A stretch of 32,864 nt of DNA from Lachnoclostridium sp. UBA1434. Lineage in GTDB: Bacteria > Bacillota > Clostridia > Lachnospirales > Lachnospiraceae. Numbering within the stretch: the stretch's first letter is position 1; every line of letters begins with the position of its first letter. Location: positions 1-32,864 of the forward strand of contig DCTS01000058.1 in NCBI GenBank assembly GCA_002329645.1, read 5' to 3'. Below the pieces are notes generated by a model. It did no database searches. It was not told the origin of the DNA and saw only the letters and a program-made list of their open reading frames with translations. Of the stretch, positions 8,365-16,383 are shown piece after piece. Both the position numbers and the translations under genes were made by a program.

Positions 8365-9243
8365 TTAACTTGAGTTTTTTAAGAGATTCATATGTGCCTG
8401 TACGGTATACATTGCAAGAAACAGCTTGTCAGGCATTTTTCCCCCGGTGTATTCTATCAGCCGTTTAGCTATTACGGCCACATCCGTCTCGCCTGCCATA
8501 ACGGAGGCATGTATAAATGCATCATATAGCCTTGATATCTCACAGCATTTTTTTAAGAAATTAACTGAAGCTTCTCTTCCGATGGCCTCTGCTCCCGTAA
8601 CCGTATAGGGATGAGCGGTTATTATATTCTCTATGTCCATTTCCATCAGCCTGGAGAGAGAGCTTTCATAATCACACAGGTCCATATATAGCGCAATACC
8701 CTGTGTAACAGTTCCGTTGCCCTGCAGTGAATCTCCGCTTATAATGCTTCTTGTATTAATGTCATACCAGCATACCGCATCGTCATCATGTCCGGGAGTG
8801 CGCACAAGGCGAAGCCGGCCTGCCACCACCTCTCCTTCACTTATAAGCTCGTCCGGCTCAACTCCAAGCAGTACCGGCGGGGGAGCCGGACTGTACTCCG
8901 GAAAACGAGCGCGTATAAGCTTGCTGTATTTTAGCGGGTCTTTAATCTTGTCATGGGATTTCTCAAAGCAGGCTATCCTTATGTTGGACAGCTCTTTTAT
9001 ACGGTAATGGCCTCCGATGTGGTCCCCGTGGCAGTGAGTATTAAGGAGATAACTGATATCCTTAAGCTCAAGCCCCATATCATTCAGAGCCGGGATAAGG
9101 TATTCATCAATAATTTCCGCTGTACCGCCGCTGTCGATTAGGACCTTTTTGTTCCCCATGACAAGGACTATTCCGCTCCATACGCCTCCGAAGGGAGTTT
9201 CAAGGATATATATGTCGTTTATTACCTTTCTGAATTTTACCAT
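8365..9243 (-). CDS. Metallo-beta-lactamase-fold hydrolase, possible sugar lactonase
   Basis: 292 residues. All metal ligands of the family are visible: HCHGDH (H70, H72, D74, H75), H152 in TPGHDDD, D171 in SGDSLQG and H211 in TAHPY. It therefore should bind two metal ions and hydrolyse an ester, lactone or thioester. Placement between the SDR and kdgK suggests opening of a lactone made by the dehydrogenase, which is inference. AGGAG stands 7-8 nt before the ATG, and the gene follows kdgK by 10 bp. Confidence 0.82.
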   Translation of the reverse strand: MVKFRKVINDIYILETPFGGVWSGIVLVMGNKKVLIDSGGTAEIIDEYLIPALNDMGLELKDISYLLNTHCHGDHIGGHYRIKELSNIRIACFEKSHDKIKDPLKYSKLIRARFPEYSPAPPPVLLGVEPDELISEGEVVAGRLRLVRTPGHDDDAVCWYDINTRSIISGDSLQGNGTVTQGIALYMDLCDYESSLSRLMEMDIENIITAHPYTVTGAEAIGREASVNFLKKCCEISRLYDAFIHASVMAGETDVAVIAKRLIEYTGGKMPDKLFLAMYTVQAHMNLLKNSS

Positions 9244-9253
9244 AGTCCTGCTC

Positions 9254-10276
9254 CTATCTCTGAACTCTTCCGGAACCGTCGCCCTTCATAAGGCTTAATA
9301 CCTCATCCAGGGTAACCTCGTTAAAGTCATGCTCGATTGTATGCTTAAGGCAGGATGCCGCTACGGCAAATTCCAAAGCTTTCTGAGACTCATAGCCGGT
9401 TGAAAGAGCATATATCAGCGCTCCGCCGAAGGAATCTCCTCCGCCGACACGGTCTACTATATGTATCCTGTAGCTTTTTGAGAAATAAGCTTCTCCCCTG
9501 TGATAAAGCATACCAGCCCAGTCATTCTCACTTGCCGATATGCTGCCTCTAAGTGTTATTGCGACTGTTTCTATGTTAAAGCGCAAGGATAATTCCTCCG
9601 CTACCTGCCGGTAGCCCTCCGACGACAGCTTACCGCCGGTTATGTCGGTATCCTTAGCCTTTATTCCGAATACTTTCTCGCAATCCTCTTCATTGGCAAT
9701 TGCCACATCCACATATTCCATAAGCCTGCCCATAACCTCTCCTGCTTTATCGGAGGACCAGAGCTTTTTACGATAATTAAGGTCGCAGCTGACGGTAATC
9801 CCCATCTTTTTAGCGGTTTTGCATGCTTCCAGACAGATTTCCGCCACATTATCGCCAAGGGCGGGGGTTATTCCGGTAAAGTGGAACCAGTCCGCATCCT
9901 TGAAAATATGCTCCCAGTTAAAATCGGACTTGTCGGCAGTGGCTATTGCCGAGTACTTGCGATCATATAATACTGTGGATGCTCTCTGTGAAGCACCCTT
10001 TTCAACATAATACAGACCCATCCTGTCTCCGCCGTATACTATGTCTGACACATCCACGTCGTGAGCCTTAAGCTGCCTTGTGGCTGCCTTTGCTATCATA
10101 TTGTCGGGAAGCTTGGTTACAAATGAAGCCTTCTTTCCCAGGTTGCTAAGCGACACTGCCACATTGGCTTCCCCTCCTGCAAATGACATCTCAAGCAGTC
10201 CGGTTTGTACAAGGCGTGTATATCCGGGCGGGTTGAGCCTAATCATTATTTCTCCGAAACATACTGCTTTCTTCAT
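9254..10276 (-). CDS. kdgK: 2-dehydro-3-deoxygluconate kinase (PfkB family)
   Basis: 340 residues; a ribokinase/PfkB sugar kinase with the N-terminal signature GGEANVAVSLSNLG (34-47) and the C-terminal DRVGGGDSFGG (275-285), whose Asp281 is the catalytic base. It phosphorylates KDG to KDPG with ATP. The call rests on family similarity plus the adjacent KDPG aldolase, 12 bp upstream in the same operon. AAGGGGG lies 7 nt before the ATG. A related keto-deoxy sugar substrate is possible. Confidence 0.88.
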   Translation of the reverse strand: MKKAVCFGEIMIRLNPPGYTRLVQTGLLEMSFAGGEANVAVSLSNLGKKASFVTKLPDNMIAKAATRQLKAHDVDVSDIVYGGDRMGLYYVEKGASQRASTVLYDRKYSAIATADKSDFNWEHIFKDADWFHFTGITPALGDNVAEICLEACKTAKKMGITVSCDLNYRKKLWSSDKAGEVMGRLMEYVDVAIANEEDCEKVFGIKAKDTDITGGKLSSEGYRQVAEELSLRFNIETVAITLRGSISASENDWAGMLYHRGEAYFSKSYRIHIVDRVGGGDSFGGALIYALSTGYESQKALEFAVAASCLKHTIEHDFNEVTLDEVLSLMKGDGSGRVQR

Positions 10277-10288
10277 AGTATGGCCCCC

Positions 10289-10939
10289 TTAATAGCTTAA
10301 TTTATCCGTAAACTTCCGTGCCAGTCCGGTAAGGCTGTCAAACTGACCGCTATCAATAAGTGAGCGGTTTACAAGGCTTGATGCGACACCAACTCCTACC
10401 GCTCCTGCCTTGATATAATCCGTCAGATTATCGGCGCTTATACCTCCGACAGCTATAAGCTTTATGTGGTTTAGAGGCGCCGATATGCCCTTAATATAAG
10501 CGGGACCCAAATCATCTGCAGGAAATACCTTGACAAAGTCCGCACCCCATTCGTGGGCGTTTTGTATCTCCGTTGGTGTAAGGGCACCCGGCATTGATAC
10601 AAGTCCGAGCCTTACGGTTTCTTCTATTACTTCCCTGCTTGTATTGGGCGATATGATATATCCTGCTCCCGCTTCATATGCAGCCCTTACCTGCCTGGTA
10701 TTCATAACTGTACCGGCGCCTGCCAGGACCTGTCCGTTGTAATGGCTTTTTATAAGCTTTATCTGCTCAACTGTTGTTTCTTCAGAAAAACCCCCTGCCT
10801 GATCGAAGGTTACCTCCATAAGCCGTATGCCGCCCTTATACAGTGCATCCACTGTTTGCAGGAAATCCTTCATATAGATCCGGCGAAGAATTGCTATTAT
10901 TTTATAATCCTCAATTGCCCTTATTATTTCTGTCTTCAT
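10289..10939 (-). CDS. eda: KDPG/KHG aldolase
   Basis: 216 residues, full length for the class I aldolase. Glu42 in MEVTFD is the general base, GAGTV lies at 74-78, and Lys137 in DFVKVFPA is the Schiff-base lysine. It cleaves 2-keto-3-deoxy-6-phosphogluconate to pyruvate and glyceraldehyde 3-phosphate. It sits between the FAD oxidoreductase gene (13-bp gap) and kdgK. GAGGAGG stands 7 nt before the ATG. Confidence 0.92.
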   Translation of the reverse strand: MKTEIIRAIEDYKIIAILRRIYMKDFLQTVDALYKGGIRLMEVTFDQAGGFSEETTVEQIKLIKSHYNGQVLAGAGTVMNTRQVRAAYEAGAGYIISPNTSREVIEETVRLGLVSMPGALTPTEIQNAHEWGADFVKVFPADDLGPAYIKGISAPLNHIKLIAVGGISADNLTDYIKAGAVGVGVASSLVNRSLIDSGQFDSLTGLARKFTDKLSY

Positions 10940-10952
10940 GCCTTTTCCTCCT

Positions 10953-12161
10953 CTACAGGTGTATCTTCAATCCGGCGGCGGACAGCTTCTCCTGAAGCTT
11001 ACTAATGTCTGTGTCGGCAATGCTTCCGTTCTCATACATGGAAGCTGCCATCCCTGCCGCTTCGCCTGACAATGCTGCAACGGGTATTACACGGGTTACC
11101 TCCCATGCTTCATTGTCTCCGTTGGATATATTCCTGCCTGCAGCCAGCATATTCTTTACATCCGGGCTGTACAAAGTCCTGAAGGGAAGCTCAAAGGATA
11201 TTCCCGAATACCTCCAGTCTCCGCAGCAGCCGACAGAATCTTCAAAGTACTTTCCACTGTCGCTGTATTTAAGTGCATATGCCCCGTTAATCATCCTTAC
11301 CGTCCTAAACTGCGGCATTCCCGGAAGGCCCGTATAAGCAAAGGAGCCGGGTGCCGCCTGTTCTGCCTGAAGCTGGAATTTCTCAGCCTCCTGCCTTCCC
11401 CTTAAGATGAAGTAATTAATATCTGCAGCAGTATCTCCCGTAATTAGCGGTACGTCCTCGGGCTGTCCCGCTCCGTTACAGTCCGAGCCAAGCGTAAACA
11501 TTTTAACCGCCTGGGTTATATCCCTGCTTTTTGCAGCTTCGTCAATCCCTTGAAGGGTTGTGTAATATCCCCAGTATGACAGAAAGTTTTTGCCTGTTGT
11601 GGTCCTTGCTCCTGCCGAATGGAATACGCCGGCGTCTCCTGTTGCATCAACAACACAGCCGCATTCATAGCATAGCCTTCCGTCCTTGTTCTCCACAATT
11701 ATATGGGTGCATACATCTCCCTCCATGACAGCCTTGCAAAACAGGGTATCAAAAAGAATGTCCGCACCGCTGTCTTTAACAGCCTTATCAAGCTGTATTG
11801 TCAGGGAAGGTCCGTTGAACAGGGTTTGATAACGGACATTTCCCGTAATTTTATCCGGCCTTGATCGCCATTCATCAGGAAGAGTATTGTAGCTGTCCTT
11901 AATTGATAACCATAACAGCTCTTCTGCTATACCGCCGGTCATCTTAACTCCGTTACCGTCACACAACGGAAGATATATTACGATATAGCCAAGGGTTGCA
12001 AGCCCTCCCAGCATTACCGACTTTTCTATAAGCAGGGTACTTTTCCCCTGACGGGCGCTGGCCATGGCTGCCGCAACTCCGGCTATTCCTCCGCCAACCA
12101 CTATGACATCATATCTTCCGGCAACGGGAAGCTTCTCTGTAACTGTAATATATGAGCTCAT
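10953..12161 (-). CDS. FAD-dependent oxidoreductase (FAD_oxidored family)
   Basis: 402 residues from the ATG at 12161, which has GGAAGGAGG just upstream; the longer reading from 12302 overlaps the cupin gene and begins with non-family sequence. The dinucleotide-binding motif GGGIAG is at 23-28, followed by LLIEK and LGGLATLG. A second FAD contact is the DATGDAG segment, and the C-terminus has NMLAAGRNIS. Such proteins are soluble flavoenzymes often found in carbohydrate loci, mostly without known substrates. Here it is the second gene of the sugar-acid operon, so oxidation of a sugar or sugar acid is plausible but unproven. Confidence 0.8.
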   Translation of the reverse strand: MSSYITVTEKLPVAGRYDVIVVGGGIAGVAAAMASARQGKSTLLIEKSVMLGGLATLGYIVIYLPLCDGNGVKMTGGIAEELLWLSIKDSYNTLPDEWRSRPDKITGNVRYQTLFNGPSLTIQLDKAVKDSGADILFDTLFCKAVMEGDVCTHIIVENKDGRLCYECGCVVDATGDAGVFHSAGARTTTGKNFLSYWGYYTTLQGIDEAAKSRDITQAVKMFTLGSDCNGAGQPEDVPLITGDTAADINYFILRGRQEAEKFQLQAEQAAPGSFAYTGLPGMPQFRTVRMINGAYALKYSDSGKYFEDSVGCCGDWRYSGISFELPFRTLYSPDVKNMLAAGRNISNGDNEAWEVTRVIPVAALSGEAAGMAASMYENGSIADTDISKLQEKLSAAGLKIHL

Positions 12162-12178
12162 CAAATCTCCTCCTTCCG

Positions 12179-12583
12179 CTAAAAAACACATTCCGGAAGC
12201 ATATCCGGATGTATGCCGATCTTGGGGCTGTTGTCCGGTGCGGTGTCGGCGTTTTCCACCACAAGTACGCTGGTATCGTCGGCAGTTACAATATTGTGCC
12301 ATACACCCTTTTTGACATTGTAAAGCTTAAGCGGCTCCATCTTTACCATTGTTATGCTGCCGCATTCACTGCTGCCCCCGTCTCCTATATAAAGCGCCGC
12401 CGCTCCCTTAAGAAGCACAAAGGTTTCGTCCGTTTCGACATGTCGCTCCATCTGGTACATGTTTTCTCTTCTAAACCTCTCATGGGTATTCAGCAATGCC
12501 ACCCGCCATTTATCATAAAAGATTAATGCTTTGTAATTGCTTTCACTATGTTCCTTTATTTCAAGCAAACTCTCGTCCGGCAT
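12179..12583 (-). CDS. Small cupin-fold protein, first gene of the sugar-acid operon
   Basis: 134 residues from the ATG at 12583. That start has AAAGGAGG 9 nt upstream, while the ATG six bases earlier is only 3 nt from it. A cupin barrel is suggested by HVETDETFVLLKGAAALYIG, with a His and Glu in place for metal binding, and by KLYNVKKGVWHNIV with a second His. Small cupins of this type can be sugar isomerases, epimerases or sensing proteins. It leads the operon directly behind the palindrome-bearing promoter and stops 17 bp before the FAD oxidoreductase. I cannot assign a reaction. Confidence 0.7.
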   Translation of the reverse strand: MPDESLLEIKEHSESNYKALIFYDKWRVALLNTHERFRRENMYQMERHVETDETFVLLKGAAALYIGDGGSSECGSITMVKMEPLKLYNVKKGVWHNIVTADDTSVLVVENADTAPDNSPKIGIHPDMLPECVF

Positions 12584-12598
12584 ATACATAAGCCTCCT

Positions 12599-12617
12599 TT
12601 TGTATAAAGTATACAAA
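12599..12617. promoter_or_regulatory. 19-bp palindromic operator candidate
   Basis: TTTGTATA-AAG-TATACAAA is a perfect 8-bp inverted repeat with a 3-bp centre. It overlaps the -10 box of the sugar-acid operon promoter, so a bound protein would block RNA polymerase. The divergent regulator at 12759 is the natural candidate to bind it. Confidence 0.7.
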
Positions 12618-12636
12618 GCTAAAATATAACGTACAA
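12608..12636 (-). promoter_or_regulatory. Sigma-A promoter of the sugar-acid operon
   Basis: On the minus strand, -35 TTGTAC (12631-12636) is followed after 17 bp by -10 TATACT (12608-12613). It lies about 25 bp upstream of the cupin start. The GH10 gene promoter carries the same -35 hexamer. Confidence 0.7.
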
Positions 12637-12674
12637 TTCAGAAAAGACTTCTTAAAATTTTGTGGCATTTCACG

Positions 12675-12703
12675 TTGACATAATTCTCGATTTATGGTAT
12701 AGT
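12675..12703 (+). promoter_or_regulatory. Sigma-A promoter of the divergent regulator
   Basis: Consensus -35 TTGACA (12675-12680), a 17-bp spacer and -10 TATAGT (12698-12703) stand 55 bp before the regulator start. This is one of the best promoter matches in the window. Confidence 0.85.
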
Positions 12704-12758
12704 AGTATGTTACAAATGTGTCGTAAACGCTTATTTTCTCTGAATTTGAGGAGGCAAT

Positions 12759-13892
12759 ATGGATGAACTTTATGTTCCTGTCATATCAGATATCACCTAC
12801 ATGTCTTCCTGCTGGTACAATGAGATAATAACCGGCATGAGGAACAGTGCCCGTCAGCAGCACATCAAGATCAGGCCTATTTCAGATACCGAGCTTAAGA
12901 GCGAGCTGGACTCCATACCTCCCGTGGTTGTATTGACGGGGGCCGCATTTCCTTCTATTGATTTACTAAAGGAAGCCGGGAAAAGAATAGTCGTTGCAGG
13001 AGCCAATGCTTCGCAATTCGGAGCAGATATAAGCTGTGTCACGTCGGACCGCGTAGAGGATACCAGAATACTGATACGATATTTCAGCCAATGCGGTAAA
13101 AACCGTATTGCTCTTGTAGGCTTCAGGACGGACAGCTTCCATGATATGGAGCGTTATTATGCCGCCCTTAATTCCTACATAACGCTAAAAGCCTTTATAA
13201 ATGATAATGATGTATTTTTTACCGGGGATAATCTTGAGGATTGCTTTAATGATTTTTTGCCTTTGGCAAAGGATTATGAAGCAATAATATGTCCCAACGA
13301 CGCAACCGCATTATGCTTCATTAAATATTGCCGCTATAACGGTATAAGAATTCCCGAGGATTTATATGTTGCAAGCTTTGCCAATATGAAAATCGGCCAA
13401 TATTCAACACCGAGCCTGACTTCGGTGGCAATAGATTATGAATCTATCGGTATGCAGGCTTATAATGTGTGGGATTTCATATATAAGAATCTTCCAAGGA
13501 GTCTGGTATGCAAGATGGATGTGCCAAGCAAGCTTATGATAAGACAAAGTACAAGCTTTGCGCCTTTCGACCAGCAGTCCGAATATGAAAGCTACCGTTC
13601 CATATTGAAGGATACGACCGTATATGACAGGTTCTATGCGGACCCTTCCATACAGACGATGATGAATATAGAAAATTGTCTGGCTTATAGGGATGAAATT
13701 GACTGCCAGCTTATTATTGATTTGTTTAACGGCATGGTTTATGAGGAGCTTGCAGAGAAATACTTCTTCAGTGTCAGCACCATACGCTACAGGCTTAATA
13801 AGATTTATCAGGATGCCGGGGTAAGCAGCCGGAAGGAATTCCTGCAGCTGATACGCAGCAATCTGGGCAGCAAGAATCCGTTTTGCCTGTAA
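12759..13892 (+). CDS. Transcriptional regulator: LacI-type ligand-binding domain with C-terminal LuxR-like HTH
   Basis: 377 residues. Residues 3-266 resemble the periplasmic-binding-protein-like sensor domain of LacI/GalR regulators (CPNDATALCFIKYCRYNG, IPEDLYVASFAN, TSVAIDYESIGMQAY). The usual N-terminal LacI helix-turn-helix is absent. Instead residues 316-366 form a LuxR/GerE-like HTH, with LIIDLFNGMVYEELAEKYF, then VSTIRYRLNKIY and SSRKEFLQLI. This reversed order is uncommon. Sugar or sugar-acid sensing is the likely input, and the divergent operon and its palindrome the likely target. The start has GAGGAGG immediately upstream. It is the only plus-strand gene before 27485, isolated by its own promoter and a strong terminator. 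Confidence 0.85.
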   Translation: MDELYVPVISDITYMSSCWYNEIITGMRNSARQQHIKIRPISDTELKSELDSIPPVVVLTGAAFPSIDLLKEAGKRIVVAGANASQFGADISCVTSDRVEDTRILIRYFSQCGKNRIALVGFRTDSFHDMERYYAALNSYITLKAFINDNDVFFTGDNLEDCFNDFLPLAKDYEAIICPNDATALCFIKYCRYNGIRIPEDLYVASFANMKIGQYSTPSLTSVAIDYESIGMQAYNVWDFIYKNLPRSLVCKMDVPSKLMIRQSTSFAPFDQQSEYESYRSILKDTTVYDRFYADPSIQTMMNIENCLAYRDEIDCQLIIDLFNGMVYEELAEKYFFSVSTIRYRLNKIYQDAGVSSRKEFLQLIRSNLGSKNPFCL

Positions 13893-13922
13893 ATAAATCT
13901 ATGTTGAATGAAGCAGCTATAT

Positions 13923-13972
13923 AAAGAGAAGAATTCGAATCAAGTTATATTTGGCTTCGAATTCTTCTCTTT
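13923..13972. terminator. Bidirectional terminator between regulator and glycyl radical operon
   Basis: A perfect 17-bp stem (13923-13939 with 13956-13972) has a 16-nt loop, an A-rich left flank and a T-rich right flank. It can stop plus-strand transcription from the regulator and minus-strand transcription leaving the glycyl radical enzyme gene. Confidence 0.88.
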
Positions 13973-14036
13973 TATATTTTATATATTAGGGGAATAAGAT
14001 AAGGGTATAAGCAAAGGTAATGTATTAACAGTATTC

Positions 14037-16226
14037 CTACCGGTCGGATACTATACGGTTGACCACCAACTGACGAAAATCAGGTGACAGGGCGGCAAAA
14101 TAAGCTGAGAATCCTGTAACCCTCACTATAAGGTTCGGATATTTTGACGGGTCCTTATGGGCCTCAAGTATTTGTTCGGCATCCACAATATTTATGTTAA
14201 CCAGGGTTCCTCCCATGTCAAAATGAGCCTTTATCACTGCTTCCACATTGTCTATTGCATCATCCGAATTAATTATGGTCGGGTTAAGCTCAAGCTGGAA
14301 GGGAGCAGTGTTGCCGTATCCGGGCTGCACCATTGCTATTGCCTTAGCCATGGCAGTTAAGGCTCCGTCCTTCCTGAAGCCGGGATCAGGATTGGCTCCG
14401 TGTGAAATCGGCTTACCGCTTAACCTGCCGTTCGGAGTTGCTCCGACTGCTTTGCCGAAGGGAACCGTATTGGCCCAGGAGAATAATCCGGGTATGGTAA
14501 GATAACCGTCAGGGGTCCTTTCCTTTGCAACCAGGTCTGTAAATAATCGGGATACACGAACTGCCCACCGGTCTCCGCAGGAGCTCCCGTATCCGAACTT
14601 TTTGGATGCTGCCAGGATGGATCTTATTCTTTCTCCTTCCTCTCCCTGGAAATTATCAAGCACGGCCTTTTTACACTGCTCCCAGGTAAACAGCTTCTCA
14701 TCCTCAACCCTTTGCTGCAGGGCGGCAAAGGAATCCGCAACGGTTGCAAGGCCTGCTCCGTCTATTGAAATATTGTAATATTCCAATCCTCCGTTAGACG
14801 CATCAAGGCCTTTCTCAACAGGCCCATGGCTTATGAGGTTCAGCATAAGCTCGGGAGCATTCCTGTACTGGTTCTTAAGGTGGAAATCAATGCCTTCCTT
14901 CAGACAGTCAACTGCACATTTCAGGTGTTTTCCAAAGAGCTCGAAGAGCCCTTCCGTGGAAGCATCCTCTCCGGCTTCGTATTCGGTATAGGCAACTTCA
15001 AACACCTTGGCCATATTGACCTTTATCAGATCATTCATCGTATATTCCAGTCCGGGAAGGGACATCCAGTTGCAGCCTACCGCAATTCTTTCCCGTGCAA
15101 GCTCTGCGGGATAGTTGTTCCTGCAGAAGCCTTCAACCAGGGCTTTATCGCCGGAAAACCTGGGATATGCCTTCCTGTCCTCAAACAGAATCTCAAGACC
15201 TCTTCTAATAAGCCCTTCATCGGAGCCCTCATGCACTCTTATGGTTAAGTTGGCGGTGCATTTAAGCTTATGTGCAGCCTCCAGGATGATGAATGACATC
15301 CTGCTGGTCACATCCCTGCCGTTTCTGTCAGGACCTCCTATCTGGTAATAATGGGGGTCAACCAGCAGCAGGCATGCAATTATAAATTCGGCTTCCTCGT
15401 CGGTCAGGCCAAGCTCCTGCCTGTCATGCTCGTAGTACGGGCGCAGGGTTTCATCAAGCTGGCAGCCTGCTCCTGCCCGGTTATATGTTCTGCCTGCCAT
15501 GTTATACCAGGCTATCCACTGACAAGCCTCTCTTAAGGTCCTTGGCGGCCCTTCAAGGATGTTTTTATTGGTCTCAGCCATAATATGCAGGTTTTCTCTG
15601 ACCTTAGGATCCTTCTCGGCTTTTTCCATCTCGCATATTTTATCAATGGTGCGTGATATCCAGTTGATTATGCCAAGCAGCACATCCTCCTCCGCCTGAT
15701 ATAACTCCTCCTGCTCGGGAGTGCACTTAGAGTGGTATTTTCTGACCTTCTCAAGGAGCCCCTTCCATCCCAGCGCCAGTCCTATCTTATAATCAGGGGC
15801 AAAATGATGCATCTTTCCGATGCCGGGAAGCAGGTCATATTTCCTCTGCGTCGGTTTGAGATGGGAGAAGTCAAATATCGGAGCCATCTCCAGATTATTC
15901 ACGGATGTGGCGCTTTCAAAGGGACGAAGCCGCTGTAGTATGAACATCCATCTTCCCGCAAGGGCATCGTTGGGATCCACATATACCGGGTGAGCCTCCA
16001 TAAGATTGCGGAAATTCATGGCCCAATGCTTAGCCCCGTAAAAGGTGTTGTTTACCGGGTCATTGAATACCGGATGGAATTCAAACCCTTCGGGTGCGGG
16101 TACACTTCCGTAATCATCCTCATCCATGTATCCGTTCCTTTTTATTTTTTCAAAAGTCTGCTCTTCCTTTTTCCTGCGAAGAGCCGTCAGCCTGTTTTCA
16201 AAGCTGTATTCAAGTTCTGTATTCAT
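14037..16226 (-). CDS. Glycyl radical enzyme of unknown reaction (PFL/dehydratase superfamily)
   Basis: 729 residues, a little short for the superfamily. The C-terminal radical loop is VRVTGFSAYF with Gly705 as the radical site, and superfamily motifs GRDVTSRMSFIILEA (303-317), NLTIRVHEG (326-334) and GKAVGATPNGRLSG (591-604) are in order. The thiyl cysteine is Cys385 in IAVGCNWMSLPG. Most known lyases and dehydratases of the family have Cys-x-Glu (GCVE), and PFL has adjacent cysteines (CCVS). This protein has neither: Trp387 stands where Glu is expected. The enzyme should still form a thiyl radical but probably does not do the standard vicinal-diol dehydration. Neighbours are its activase and two Gfo/Idh/MocA oxidoreductases, so a sugar-derived substrate is likely. 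AAGGAGG stands 7 nt before the ATG. Confidence 0.9.
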   Translation of the reverse strand: MNTELEYSFENRLTALRRKKEEQTFEKIKRNGYMDEDDYGSVPAPEGFEFHPVFNDPVNNTFYGAKHWAMNFRNLMEAHPVYVDPNDALAGRWMFILQRLRPFESATSVNNLEMAPIFDFSHLKPTQRKYDLLPGIGKMHHFAPDYKIGLALGWKGLLEKVRKYHSKCTPEQEELYQAEEDVLLGIINWISRTIDKICEMEKAEKDPKVRENLHIMAETNKNILEGPPRTLREACQWIAWYNMAGRTYNRAGAGCQLDETLRPYYEHDRQELGLTDEEAEFIIACLLLVDPHYYQIGGPDRNGRDVTSRMSFIILEAAHKLKCTANLTIRVHEGSDEGLIRRGLEILFEDRKAYPRFSGDKALVEGFCRNNYPAELARERIAVGCNWMSLPGLEYTMNDLIKVNMAKVFEVAYTEYEAGEDASTEGLFELFGKHLKCAVDCLKEGIDFHLKNQYRNAPELMLNLISHGPVEKGLDASNGGLEYYNISIDGAGLATVADSFAALQQRVEDEKLFTWEQCKKAVLDNFQGEEGERIRSILAASKKFGYGSSCGDRWAVRVSRLFTDLVAKERTPDGYLTIPGLFSWANTVPFGKAVGATPNGRLSGKPISHGANPDPGFRKDGALTAMAKAIAMVQPGYGNTAPFQLELNPTIINSDDAIDNVEAVIKAHFDMGGTLVNINIVDAEQILEAHKDPSKYPNLIVRVTGFSAYFAALSPDFRQLVVNRIVSDR

Positions 16227-16267
16227 CTGTCAACCTCCTTGTCAGACGGGACAAGCCATCCAATCTT

Positions 16268-16383
16268 CCGATAATGACGGGATATTAATCTATCCTCCGA
16301 TAAGATCCTGATATTATTCTGTTCTCCGGTAATAACCGGATATTATCCTGTCCTGCGGAAACAACCGGATATTATCCTATCCT
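16268..16383. repeat. Four tandem 29-bp units
   Basis: Units start at 16268, 16297, 16326 and 16355, an exact 29-bp period, with a degenerate fifth at 16384. The third is the cleanest, with CCGGTAATAACCGG (5-bp arms) followed by GGATATTATCC, itself dyadic. The array fills the gap between the Gfo/Idh/MocA gene and the glycyl radical enzyme gene and covers the stop codon of the former. There are no spacers, so it is not a CRISPR array. Confidence 0.9.

Noticed and set aside
10953..12302. Longer N-terminus for the FAD oxidoreductase
   Set aside because: The extra 47 residues overlap the cupin gene and are low quality, while the ATG at 12161 has a strong ribosome binding site just before the FAD-binding motif.
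12720..12736. A catabolite-response (cre) site in the regulator leader
   Set aside because: GTAAACGCTTA matches the centre but the outer positions deviate; too weak to call without a genome-wide model.
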